From Amoebophrya sp. A120 (taxonomy: Eukaryota; Sar; Dinophyceae; Syndiniales; Amoebophryaceae), in contig CAJINV010000018.1 of assembly GCA_905178155.1 (NCBI GenBank), forward strand, positions 848,609-912,608: 64,000 bases of DNA. The letters are read 5' to 3'. Below, one piece after another: positions 44,739 through 56,800 of the stretch. The notes under the pieces are model-generated. The model did no database searches, was not told where the DNA came from, and saw nothing but the letters and a program-made list of their open reading frames with translations. Each line of letters begins with the position of its first letter. Position 1 is the stretch's first letter. The translations under genes were made by a program, and so were the position numbers.

Positions 44739-47700
44739 TTACTTATCCTTCGGCAGCTCCAAGATCTTCCCGATCCCCACCGTTTTTCCCTCGTCCCGTA
44801 AGGTGAAGCGACCCATCTTCTCGCAGCCCTTAAAGCTGTCCAGAGCGGCTTTCTGGTCCAAGGTGATAATGCAGGTCAGAATGTCGTTCACCTTTGCGCG
44901 CTATGCACTGTAAACAAATCGATCTGGTGCTCATGGCTCAGGAAGAACAATGCAAACTTCCACTTCGTTGACAACTACATGACAACTCAGAATGACACAA
45001 AAATCTGTTTTGCATCAGCAGCAAAAGATGACGTGGTTGCCTACAGTACACAACTTTGTCTAGTAGGAAACAACATGCGCGGAAGGAGAAAAAAGCACGT
45101 CCAACTATGTAAGGAATGCTACTTCTTCTGCTTGCCTTTATTGGCACAGCACGATCTTCATCGGAGGTTTTGCGTAGAATTTGCCTATGATTTTTCAAAA
45201 TGTGCATGACATCAAGTGAAATCTGGCAACCCTTCATCTTCCAGAACCTCCAGTCGATATTGTACAACTATTTGCCGTCGATACGAACTTCGGGTTCGGG
45301 GTTTGCTTTTTCTTGTTCGACACAATCTGCACGGTTTCCACCAGTTTCGTGATTTCGCAATCTTCAATCGCAGTGTGGAAGTGGATCACGCAGCGGTACC
45401 TGTAAATTTGAAAATGACCCGCTTGAGTCCCTTTCGCGTTGCAAGTGCAACCACTAATAAGGAAAAACATCAACTTTGTACGACGCGGCAAAATCTTGTA
45501 CGACATCTAACCACTTCTGCTGATGCATAATTACAGCAATTTCAAATGATGTAAAAATTGCACTTCTACTTAGTGGACATGGAAAATGACTATCGTAACT
45601 ACCCCGCGGTCAAGATGGGTCGCTCTTCCACCAACTCGATGATTTTGAACTGTGCCTTGAACTTTATCACGGCCCTGGCCGGTTCCTTGACGGGACAGAG
45701 CACGAACCCTTTTCGCATGTCCTCCTCGGACACCCCGCCGGTAATCTTCACCGTGACAGACTCCCCCACTACCGCGTGGCTCACTTCCTCCTCCCCAATG
45801 AAGACGGACACCGCCGTGCAGGTTTTCCCCGTGGGTTGGATCAGGCACTTCATGCCCGGCAGAACTTTCCCCTGTTCAATTTTGCCGATCGCCATCAAGG
45901 ATCCCATGTCCCGGTACCCATCCAACATGGGCATGCGCAGCGGGTCGGTGGTTTTTGCGTGAGCGGCGATGTTGAGCTCGTCGATGGTGTCGAAAAAGGT
46001 TTTCCCCGTGTACCAAGCCGGAGTCCCCTTGCGTTCCTTCAGGTTGTCGCCATTCAGTCCGGAGATAGGAAGGTAAATCACCTATATGGATTGTTCCGGA
46101 CGTCGTGAGAGAGTGGAAACAATATACAACATTTGGAAGGTGGAAAAATCGCAGGGGCACAAAGCCGTGACACGACGAGGACAATGCAAAAGATAAAGAA
46201 GTTGCACATCTGAAGTAGTTATGCCACTGCAATTCTATATTCCACAGCAGAATGAATGAAAGCCACTACAGTAGCTCTACTTGCGCGATCGTGTCTACTT
46301 AATACGTACAAGCACAAAGTGGCACAACATTCCTGTGCCTTTCTTACGTTATTCATGCAGATGCGACGCCGACGTCGCTGATGAAATACTTACGTGCATA
46401 ATTATCTCGATCGACTTTTACTCAAATACAGCAGGCAAGCCTAGAATTTACACGTCTACCTCAACCCCAGCACTCAATTCTAGTTTTAAAATTTTATAAT
46501 GAAAAGTATCGATAGTACCTGGTCCTCCTTGAAGCCGCAGGTGCTCTTTAAGAAAGGTTTCATCTTGCCGCAAATCTCGTCGTAGCGTTCCTGCTCCCAG
46601 CCCACACTGTGGTCGTCCATTTTATTTACCGCGATAATCAATTTATCCACCCCCAGGGTCTTTGCGAGCACCGCGTGTTCGCTGGTCTGCCCGCCCTTCT
46701 CAAACCCCGTCTCGAATTCACCTGGTCGTGGAGCAATAATTGCATTCATCTATCGTCCTGCTTCCTCTTACATTCCTTCTACACAAACAAGACAAAAACT
46801 CGAACGTCAACTTAAAGAAACTTTCGTAACTCTCGTGAAGAAGTAAGTAAGTACTTACTATACCTTTTCTTGCGCTGATGATCAAAACCCCGATGTCAGC
46901 CTGACTGGCGCCCGAAATCATGTTTGGTACATAAGACTTGTGACCTGGTGCGTCCAGGATGGTGAAACGTTTGTTCGTGGTGCAGAACTGCGCGCGCCCC
47001 ACTTCCACCGTCTTCCCCTTGGCTTTCTCCTCCTCACTGGTATCCATAATGTAGGCCAGAAACCAACTGTCGCGGTTTTTGTCCTTCGCCTCACGCTGGT
47101 ACCTGTGGTCAGGATGGGTGGAAAACTGTACTTTGCAAGTTTTTTGAAAAACAGAAATGCAAATTGTCATGCTACATATAGGAATAGGTGGAAAGCAAGG
47201 AAAGTATTACACCTGTCACGATGCATATGAATCAAATCGCAACCTAGTACTTTTCAATCGTTCGTTCGTCCACGTAGCCCGTCAAGTAGAGGATGTTCCC
47301 GCACGTTGTGCTCTTTCCCGCGTCGACGTGGCCGATAAAGACCATGTTCATGTGCGGTCGGGGATCCGGGTCCTTGACGGCCCCCGCCGGCTTGGCGACT
47401 ACTGCCTCCTCCGTTTCTGCTGAGGCTGCGTCGTCCGACTCCGCGGGCGAACTGAGGACTTCCTTCTTCGGTGCCGCAGGGCTGGGACTGCCCGTCTTCA
47501 GCGGCTTGGTTTGTGGTTCTGCGGCTGTTGATGCAGCTGCTGGAGGCGACGTGGCAGCGGGTGCTGGTGCTGGGGCCTCCTTTTCTACTTCTACCGGCGC
47601 CGCGCTCTTATTTTCCTTGGGAGAATTCGAAGGAGAAGTTGTGCTCTCCGCCTTGGCCGCGGGGCTTGGGCTCTGTTTAGTGGTCTGCGCTTCCTTGGCT

Positions 47701-49367
47701 GTCGGGGTCGGCTCCACGTCGGATACGTCATCGTCCCAATTGTCCTCGTCTTCCTTTACCTTCGGCTCCTCCGTATTTGGTGCGGTATCACGGCAATAAA
47801 ATTATCCATCTTCTGGTTGTTCAACAAGAAGAGCCAAAGACAACAAGTTTGATGCTGTCCGCCACAGAGACGTCAGGATCCGAGTCCAGAAGTCTGGTCG
47901 CGATACAGAATCACTTATCATAGCACCTTTTGAAACTCCTGCACCATAGATATCATGTTTGTCACCGTGACGGACACAGATAGTAGTAGTGCATGCAATA
48001 CAATAAATTTGTTGCCTTCTTGTTGATACAACTAGCTACATGATGTATTCGCTTGCATACGTCTCCTGTTTCGCCTTTGCTGCGGGCTTTTCCGCCGGAG
48101 GTGCAGCCGGCTCCTCTTTTGGCACGACGATGGGGACTGAGAAGTGGGGATTTGGGGCGCAAGAATAAAATTTATTTTGCATACGGAGGTGCAACCAGGA
48201 GGGCCCTTCCTGAATGAATCAAGGAGGTATAGGTATTTCTTGTGCTTTATTTTTCCACCAGGATATTGAGTCCTGTTCGTCAGCTTAAAACAAGTTCTGA
48301 ACAAACTGCTATTAAACATCATCGCTCCTACCTGGCTTTGCTGCTGGTTGTGCAGCTTTCTTCGCGGCTGCGGCAGCCTTGGCTGCCTCTGCTTTTGCCT
48401 TCTTCTGGGCATTGTACTCCTCTAGTGTCATTTCCTTTATGGCTTGGCTCAGATGTTACAATCTCAAGCGTTACAATAGAATTTGGAAATCTGTGATGCA
48501 AGAAGTGCATGATCTAGCCAAGTCTCATAGGACTGCGCATGACAAGTTCCGGAGTCCCAGTCCGCCCTACAATCTGGCGAAATTTGGTATTGCAGAAAGT
48601 GGAATGCTGTGCGAGTCTGTCATGCTCATCATGCAACACAAATTCCAGACTCTATTGTAACGCCTGAGATTGTAACGTTTGAGCAGGTCATATCCTTTGG
48701 CTCGGCTTTCTTCTTCGGCTGATCACCATCTGCATAGGTAGTTCGATTATGATTTTCCATGACTTTCACTGGCTATCAACATGTAACATTGATTCTCATG
48801 AACGTGTTTGGTAGGCCTTCATGACACAGACAGCGCATGAGAACGTCATCCTCAACAATATGGCTGAGAATCTACGAGCGGATCGCAACAGAATGTTCAT
48901 AATGAAAGCAGTCAAGAAACTTTTCTACTTTTTGGGCTTTTGCCGTGTTTCCCGTTGCCCTTTGATGCCTTCCCGCCGTTCTGGTAGCCGCCCTGGTTGT
49001 TATCCCACTGCTGACCACCCTGTTGCCACTGCTGATTTGGATCCCACTGCTGCCCGCCCCACTGTTGCTGTCCTCCCCACTGCTGGCCTTGGTCCCACTG
49101 TGGCTGGCCACCTGGGAATCAACAAATTCGTGCAAAGTAGTTAAAGTATAAATATCATGGTGATCGTTTTGACTGTGAAAGGGACAAAAACATGCACACG
49201 AGAAGCTAAGTAGTAAGGGCTTCTTTCTAACATCCAGATTTAGAAGTTCTTATACCCCATTGCTGTTGCTGCCATTGTTGCTGTGGGTTGTAAAATTGCT
49301 GTCCATACTGCTGTTGCGGGTATCCGTAGGCCGGTTGGCCGTACCCCTGTTGAAATCCGTTGTTCAT
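44739..49367 (-). CDS. eukaryotic release factor 3 (eRF3/Sup35-type GTPase) with prion-like N-terminus
   Basis: GTPase that works with eRF1 to terminate translation. The start [20 protein letters not shown] (49367) opens a Q/N/G/Y/W-rich domain continuing in the next exon ([20 protein letters not shown]). A charged K/A/E/P-rich middle region follows ([19 protein letters not shown]; then AP/TS-rich to about residue 330). The GTPase core has GHVDAGKST (G1), [20 protein letters not shown] (G3), NKMDD (G4) and SGLNGDNL (G5). Beta-barrel segments DLPTY-less but typical ([34 protein letters not shown]) run to [20 protein letters not shown] and the stop. The layout N-M-GTPase matches yeast Sup35 and differs from EF1A. 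A family D-like introner (48438-48692) and several ordinary introns interrupt it. Some intron ends lack obvious AG/GT and need transcript support. Confidence 0.93.
48438..48692. mobile_element. divergent family D introner
   Basis: TIR GATGTTACAATCTCAAGCG at the left and its mirror at the right: same plan as family D but different sequence (ACAATCTCA for ACATTCTCA). Exact TSD TCCTT. Removal joins KKKAEPKE to MTLEEYN in eRF3. Confidence 0.9.
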
Positions 49368-49682
49368 GGTCGTGTGTTGCGCGTGTAGTCACGTTCAAGT
49401 TTGCTCCGTGGTGAACTTTCGGGTCGTGCAGGGAAACATGAGTCGCGTTGTCGAGGTATGTTATGAATACATGTGTTGTATACGGATAGGTGCCACAGAT
49501 GAAACTAAGAGACACTGACAAACAACGGTGCGATGTATTTTTTAAAATTCAGATTTCTTGGTAGTGATTTGGACCAACTTTTTATCGGCCAAGAAAATCG
49601 AAAAAAAATCCGGTGGCGCGGCGAAACTGTAGAGGCCAGAGCCAACCAACGTAAGGGGGGCGATTCCCGATTCCCGAATTTT

Positions 49683-50340
49683 GCATTGCTCAAAATCGAT
49701 TTTGCACTCCCGCAGACGCGGACTGCACAAAATCGATTTTGCATTGCACGAAACCGAATCCCGCAAAATCGATTTTGCATTGCACAAAATTGATTTTGTA
49801 TTGCACAGCATCGATTTTGCGTTGCACAAAACCGAATCCCGATTTTGCAGTGCACAAAATCGATTTTGCATTGCACAAAACCGAAAGCAGCAAAATCGAT
49901 CTTGCAGATCTTGCATTGCACAGAAACGATTTTGCATTGCACAAGATCGATTTTGCATTGCACAAAACCGAATCCCGATTTTGCATTGCACAAAATGGAT
50001 GTTGCATTCCCGCAGACGCGGATTGCACAAAATCGATTTTGCATTGCACAAAACCGAAACCCGCAAAATCGATTTTGCATTGCACAAAATCGATCTTGCA
50101 TTGCACAAAATCGATTTTGCACTGCACAAAATCGATTTTGCATTGCACAAAACCGAATCCCGATTCTGCATTGCACAAAACCGAATCCCGCAAAATCGAT
50201 TTTGCATTGCACAAAATCGATTTTGCATGGCACACAACGCAGATTGCACAAAATCGAATCCGCAGACGCGGATTGCACAAAACCCCTCCTCCAGACGCGC
50301 AATCCCGCAGATTGCACAAAATCGATTTTCCATTCCCCCA
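49683..50340. repeat. about 21-bp tandem array CACAAAATCGATTTTGCATTG
   Basis: About 25-30 units of CACAAAATCGATTTTGCATTG, some interrupted by ACCGAATCCCG or CGCAGACGCGGA. The core CAAAATCGATTTTG is a perfect palindrome. Single cores recur to about 52550 (for example near 50585, 51838 and 52297). Confidence 0.95.
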
Positions 50341-50884
50341 GAACGCAGCGCCGACCACAAGGCCGGTTTTGAGCTGACCACAGGTGGTTCGATGTTGTGG
50401 GTCGCGCAAGGGCTGTTGAAGGCCACACAATCGCCCGACCACACAAAATCGATTTCGCAGCTTCCCAGGTCCGACAGAATCGAGCGGCCGCGTGGCTCAA
50501 TATCGAGGCGGTGCGCCACGCAATCCGCCGGGCCGACGGACTAGGGGGGAGAGCTTCCAGCTATGCGCTTTAGCGGATCTCCCACAAAATCGATTTTGTG
50601 CGTCCGCCCTTTCTTCGCGGATGCAGCCTCCCACGCCAAGGCCTTACCAACCCCCGCCCCAGCCCGCGCCCTATGAGGTACGGGCAACGGGCCCTACCGG
50701 CCACAAAATCGATTCTGCAGCCCCTCAACCCTATGGACAACGTCGGCACCTTGCCGGACATTAGATCTTCCGGAGAGATCTGGACTTCCGGAAAGATCTC
50801 GGGAGATCGCTGCGGTCCGGATTTTCCGACTTCCGGAAAATAGAGCTTCCGAGAAAATAGCAGAAAATCGATCTTGTGCCTCCA

Positions 50885-51335
50885 TTACTATTCAATAGTA
50901 GCGGGATCGGACTAAACCTGGCCCATACCATCGGCGGAGGCAGTTGCTTACTATCCAGTTGGTAATCTGCTGCCAAAAATCCAAAAAAAATCCGAAGGCA
51001 GTCGCGCTCGAGGTGTCGCACGCAAAAATCTGAGCTGTTTTGTGTTGCGTCCCGAGCAAAATAATAATTACTATTGAATAGTAACCAACTGCCTCCGCCG
51101 ATGGTATGGACCAGGTTTGGTCCGTCTCCGTTACTATTGAATAGTAACTCGCGCGCACTTTTGGCGCATTTTTGGCGCACACTCGGGCGCACTTTTGGCA
51201 CACAGAAAATGGACTTTGAAGCGCCTCCGAATCTCTTGAAAGTGCAAGCGTTCGGATTTTTGGCAGCAGATTACCAACTGGATAGTAAGCAACTGCCTCC
51301 GCCGATGGTATGGGCCAGGTTTGGTCCGTTCTCCT
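50885..51335. repeat. inverted and direct copies of an 80-bp module
   Basis: The module containing CAACTGCCTCCGCCGATGGT, GGGCCAGGTTTGGTCCG and ACTATTGAATAGTAA occurs inverted at about 50888-50975 and direct at about 51068-51150 and 51265-51335. It lies inside the 3.1-kb TIR element and could form large stem-loops. Confidence 0.88.
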
Positions 51336-52895
51336 TAGCAATGAAGCAGAAAATCGATTTTCCGACTCGATTTTCGATTTCGAGGACTTGCTGATGTCCC
51401 GATCTCGATTTTCGATTTCGGAAAATTCCGGACTTTTCGCAAACTCCGGACTTTTTGAAATTTCCGGAATTTCCGGAACCCGGAAAGTCGATTTTTCGGC
51501 AGTCCCGGAAAGTCCAAGCAACGCGTGGACTTCCGGAACACTTGCTCCTCTGGATTTTCAGGAAGTTGGAAAATCGATTTTGACAAACAGCCAGACAGCC
51601 ACCTGCCTTAGCCACATAGAAGGCCCGCGCCACCTCTTTTGCCCGCACCACCACTGCCGCGGACATCGCACAAGGAGCGGGCCAACAAAATTGATTTTGC
51701 GCGCCTCGGGTGATTGAACCCGCAGACGATTCTGCGAGCCTGAAGCAACTAAAGTCCCCGGCTCTGGGCCCCATCAAGCGCCCAGCGGCTGTCGAGGACT
51801 GAGCCGCGGCACCCACCGAGGGCTGTCTGTTCACAAAATCGATTTTGCGACCCCCGCGCCAGCCGAGAGCCCGTTCCTGGCGCCTCTACGGAGCTCAGAA
51901 CACGCAGACGGGGCCCATGCCGCTCCCGCGGCTTTTCAGAACTTGGGCCCGGATGTAAGAAAGTCACAAGCTCGGGCGTTTTTCATTGGTTTCTACGCTG
52001 GGCCAACGCGATGAATGTGCGGAACTTCATCTGGGCGCAAGTTCTGGAGTTCGCGATCATCCCTAAGCCTGTAGCGTGCGAGCGAAACATCGATCCAAGG
52101 CGGGCAGAGGCCCGTCCTCTGCGACTTCGCCCCACGCAATCAATTTTGCAGCTTTTGCCGGAATTTCCGGCTTTTGTGTTGGTAAAATCGATTTTGCGAA
52201 CACGCGCGGATTGTGTGGCCCCGCCCGAGGATAGGGCATCTTCGAAAAGCGTGCCCGAAGGGTGCGCACAAAATCGAATCTGTCCGCGGGTACTCACAAA
52301 ATCGATTTTGTGAGCACCACCCGCCGGGCGGAACATGACAACCCGGCGCCCCCAACCCGGCTGCGGGAATCTTTCTGGCAGCCCGGACGCTCCAGGGTGG
52401 GGCCTAACGCCTCAGGACACCGGCAAAAACTGCCGCGAGACCGAGTTGGCGCATTCTCGAGCTTCGAGAACGCGGGCAACCGACTTCGCTTCGCGCTACT
52501 TTGCTTCGCTTGTGGACGTTAGCAGCCGCGGCACAAAGTCGATTTTTTGCGGCGTGCCTGGATTTTTTGCGGATTTTTTTCCGATTTTCTTAACATTTTT
52601 GAAGTCGGTCCAAATCAGTACTAAGATTTCTGAAGTGAAACGAAACATGAGGACATTATGTGGCACAGTTCACTACAACTAGAACTACTAGTATGGTCAG
52701 TCCATAAAATACAGATGAGTTATGCTCTTTCTTCGATCTTCAGTAGCATTTTTTCAGCAGGAAGCTTCGAGTCGCTTCATCATAGTGGAGCTTTCATTTT
52801 CGGCTTATCTCCGTTCGGACAAGATCCTTCGGTTGCTTTTTCTTGCTACGTAGATCCTTTAAAGGAGAAAGCTCATCAAAAACAAAAACGGATCT

Positions 52896-53390
52896 TTACT
52901 TTCGTATAAAAAACAGATCATCGCAGTGCGTTGTAATATTAATATTCAGGCTGTTACAAAGGCCCTGCGAGGCTAGCCGCAACAACTCAGAAAGACACTT
53001 CAGATCAACTCGTATGTGTCGTTCCACAGAGTATTTGAATTCACCACGTGTTTTTGAAATAGTCAACGTGAAGCACGATTTTGATCTCTTCGTCTTGCAA
53101 CAAAATTGCAACGTATCTTTTGGATGCTGAGTCTCTACGAACACAACATGCACAGGGGCAGACTCGCACTCCCTCATGACCACGAGCACTGGGTACGACA
53201 CCTCTACAGTGTCCCAAGGAAGTTTCTTTCTTGCCGGATGGTCCTGCGAAACACTAAGACGCCCGAAACGCAACAAACTTTGAACCATTATGATTTCCTC
53301 TTCATTTTGGCAACTTATAATGCCCGTTTCATCTCTATGGCCCTCACGTGTGTCACGATCTGACTCGACGTCACCCGATCCAAAGACCAC
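52896..53390 (-). CDS. uncertain hypothetical ORF, 164 codons
   Basis: A single ORF in the gap between the 3.1-kb element and the coiled-coil gene, on the same strand as all real genes. Composition is not low-complexity (segments LLRFGRLSVSQDHPARKK and LSELLRLASQGLC). No domain, signal or membrane segment is apparent, and an ORF of this length can occur by chance. The rest of 52633-53871 shows only a 28-bp direct repeat (TGTATCGAATAAAAATAAAC at about 53438 and 53503). Confidence 0.25.
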   Translation of the reverse strand: MVFGSGDVESDRDTREGHRDETGIISCQNEEEIIMVQSLLRFGRLSVSQDHPARKKLPWDTVEVSYPVLVVMRECESAPVHVVFVETQHPKDTLQFCCKTKRSKSCFTLTISKTRGEFKYSVERHIRVDLKCLSELLRLASQGLCNSLNINITTHCDDLFFIRK

Positions 53391-53871
53391 CTCAACTGCT
53401 GTGTGAATTTACTTTGAAACTGTGTCAACCTCGCCTTGTATCGAATAAAAATAAACTGTGAAAATCTTTGCCTTGACAAATCACTATACCTATACCTGCT
53501 GCTGTATCGAATAAAAATAAACTGTAAAAACGCTGAACCTCCGTACTAATCCTAAAAAACGCAAGATCGCTGAGGTAGTGGTCTTCGAGGGTGAACGGAT
53601 CCTGTGAAGAGTACGCGGTGCAAAGAAATACAGCAACATCGCAAACCACCAAAAGCTGTCATTCAAAAAACATTTGTAGATTCCTGTACTAGGGATTGCT
53701 CTAGCTTGTCAGCGTTTCTTGCTCTTAGTGCTGTGGTCTAAGAAAGTACGTACAGTAAATATATTTGTCTTCCTCCCACCAAACTGAAAATTCCTTTACC
53801 GATATAATTCTACATACTGAACTAATTCTGCTGTCCTTGTTGCTGCACCACCATCAACGCGGACCGCCCTC

Positions 53872-56800
53872 CTACACCTTCATGCCCTGCAGGAACGACT
53901 TTGCCTCGCCGAGGGCTTCGATTTCACCAGTCATGTGCTCCTGTCGGATGTCGATATCAACTGCAAAAATGTCTGGGTGTGGGTCTGGAAGATTGCCAGG
54001 TTTGTAATGCATATCTTGCATGGCCCATGATGCCTGTGATGCATGATTTAGCATCACAGATTTTCGAAGCGCTTCCTGATGCCTATTCCGCATGAGAGAC
54101 GCCCTCTTGGCATATTTAAGAATCGGACTCCTCTTGCTGGTCATGCAACACATATTTTTTTGGAATGCGAAGACAGCATGACAAACCTTCCATTCTCCCC
54201 GACCCAGACATGTCTGCATTTGATAGTCGAAGTTATCGAACAAAAACTTGCAGTCGTCCTTCCACTGCTTCAGCTGCAAGTCCTCATTGTACTTCTCGTC
54301 CATTGTGAACTTCTTTTTTTCCGTTTTCGCCTGCAGGTCCTCTTCCGCTGCGGCCTTCTCCTCGCGAAGCTGCGACAAAAACGCTTTCTTATCCTTAATG
54401 GATTCTTATGGATGGGAAAAAAACTGCGGTCTGATAGTTCATCTTTCTTTTGTGTGCGTCCTGTGGTCGGTGTTTTTCTTAAAGTTAAAATCGACCGGCT
54501 TCCAAGCGATATGGATATTTTCATTTGCCTTGCCGAAGAGACCACAGATGCAAAATCCCTCGTGGTTCTCGCGCAGAGATGAGTATACTAAGCGTAAGCA
54601 TCACTGCCGTGTTTTCAACATAAAAAACTAAAACACTGCGACACAGTTATGTCGCCCTGCTCAAGATTGTAAGTACGCACGAAATCTTATGAGCACATAC
54701 AAATAGTCCACACCCGGCTGCAAATGACATATTTAAAAACCAGCATCAGACACACATGTTTTTTTCCCCCTCGATAGCTCATTTGCATCCTTTACGGCCT
54801 TTTCGTATTCCGCCTGACTGGCCTTCTCGTTCTGGATGCGAACCTCCGCGGACTTCTCCGTGTCTGCGATGATGGTGGCAATCATGGTCATGACCTTGTT
54901 GCCCCCCGCGGACTTGGCGTAGGTCTTGAATTTGGGCTGGTCGGCCCTGGCCTGCAGCAACAGCTTCGCACCGTACACCTTTGCGAGCACTTCCTCCGCC
55001 TTCTTCAACACCTTGATGGAAGCTTTCTCGTCCGCGAGCGCAGGCTATGAGAGTGCACAACTCCCCTTCCAACACCAACTCATACATTTGTATAGCACGA
55101 GCTGCAACTACCGCAGCAATGCTATGCCACGAATGTAGGTTTTGCATGACAAGTCCGGACATGGGTTGCAGTGCTATTTCTTGGGCGTCCAAAACTTGTC
55201 ATGCGCAGAGTGCTTTCAAAAGCACGAGGTGGGTTCGGTATTTCGCATGACAAATGAGGGGGAGAGGAAGTTGCGTACTCTCATATGGCCTGGTAGTCCG
55301 CGTTCTCCTGGGCCCGGATCTCGGAGAGCTCCTTCAGTTCCGTCTATCCCACGAAAAAAGTGTTACAGTTACACATTTGTAGTCAATTCAGCAACACAAA
55401 TTTCTCGTCTGCATGTAGTGCAGAAATCGTAGGGGAAAACACCTATGAAACGGGGCTCCTATGCATATCCGGCACGACAAAGGTTGCCTGTCTTGCTTGT
55501 TTCGCAACACAATGTGTAACTGTAACACTTTTTTTTGCAATACCTTCTCCTCCTTCTCCAGCGCTTCGGTGGTCTCGTCCATGGCCTGCTCAAGCCCCTG
55601 GATTTTGATCTCGAGCCGCTCCTTCGCGGCGTTCAGGTTGTCGATATGCATTGCAAATATGTCAGGATCTGGAAACTTGTGACGCAAGGCACGGAATAGT
55701 GAGCACATCGTAATGCGCTACCAAGCATGACAAGTTTTTCCGAAGTACTACGTTGCGTATCCCGCATGAGAAACTTCGTTTTTGCATAGCAGGCAAGAGA
55801 AACCCTTTGCGATGATTGGCAACACAAAGTCCAGAGTCATGCCAGACCAGCATGACAAACACAGATCTCGCATTTTCCCCGACCCAGACGTCTTTGAATT
55901 TGATAGTCGATATCCGTCTGCAATTTTGTGACCAGCGTGGTCCGGTCGTTGATCTCGGTGGTGCAGGTATCTTTTTGTTATCCACAGGAGAAAGTTTCCA
56001 GTGCGCAACGCTGTACAAATGCAGTTTCTGCATGAAGTGTTTCTCTCTGAACCATATACCTACCCGCCATTCGGCATGACAAGTGGCCTGCCTTCATGTA
56101 TGTTGTCGAAATTTGAAGTGCATTTTGTACGTCGTGTACGGGAAGAAAGTAAATTCGCATCGCATATTTGCTTCACGTCGTCTGCCATTTGCTTCTTAAT
56201 ATCCGCTACCAGGGCGTCGATGGCGGAGATGACCGGTGCAAACGCGTCGGCCTTCACCTTTTGCGCCAGGATCAGCAGTGCCTTGTTGGCGTATCGCTGT
56301 CCCTATCAAATGCAAAAATGTCTGGGTCTGGAAAAATCCAAGATTTGTCATGCATATTTATCATGACCCATGATGCCGGTAATGCATGCCCTAGCATCAC
56401 AGGTTTTTTGAGGGATTCTTGATGCCCATTCCGCATGACAAATGCCCTCTCCGCGTAGCAAAAATTAGATTCCTTTTGCTGCTCATGCAACACAAATTTT
56501 TTAGACATCGAAACGCAGCATCACGAGGTGCATTCTTCCAGACCCACACACTTTTACATTTGATAGCCCGGCCCGGCGGAGGATCTTCTGTGCCTCCGAG
56601 ATGCGCTGTTCCCGCTGTGGGATTCTCAATTGTTACATTCTCAACTGTTACAGGAATTTGTCATGCAGAAGCACCATCATCATCCTCACGATCAAGCTGC
56701 TCCGCATGACAAATTTGGCAAGGCCTAAACCGCGCCTAAATCTGTGCGGAATTTGTATGCTACAGGTGCAACCTTCCCCCTTGTACTTTTCCAATTCTTG

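Larger units (their letters stand above)
49550..52632. mobile_element. 3.1-kb repeat-filled element with long TIRs
   Basis: Imperfect inverted repeats of about 63 bp close it (49550-49612 and 52569-52632), sharing TGATTTGGACC and AAGAAAATCG. The interior is an array of AAAATCGATTTT units, then GC-richer sequence with dispersed copies of the same unit and a block of inverted repeats at 50885-51335. No transposase is visible; long ORFs come from the repeat. It starts 183 bp upstream of the eRF3 start codon. No clear TSD was found. Confidence 0.7.

Noticed and set aside
49505-50544. Overlapping ORFs of 175-331 codons on both strands (CAMQNRFCA or ALHKIDFAL repeats)
   Set aside because: They are products of the AAAATCGATTTT tandem array, open in several frames on both strands.
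51700-51760. Possible tRNA remnant with a GATTGAACCCGC stretch
   Set aside because: No cloverleaf or paired acceptor stem could be drawn around it.
54733-55011. Separate small gene in the coiled-coil region
   Set aside because: Its sequence (YAKSAGGNKVMTMIATIIAD) is a conserved internal part of the coiled-coil family and joins neighbours in frame.
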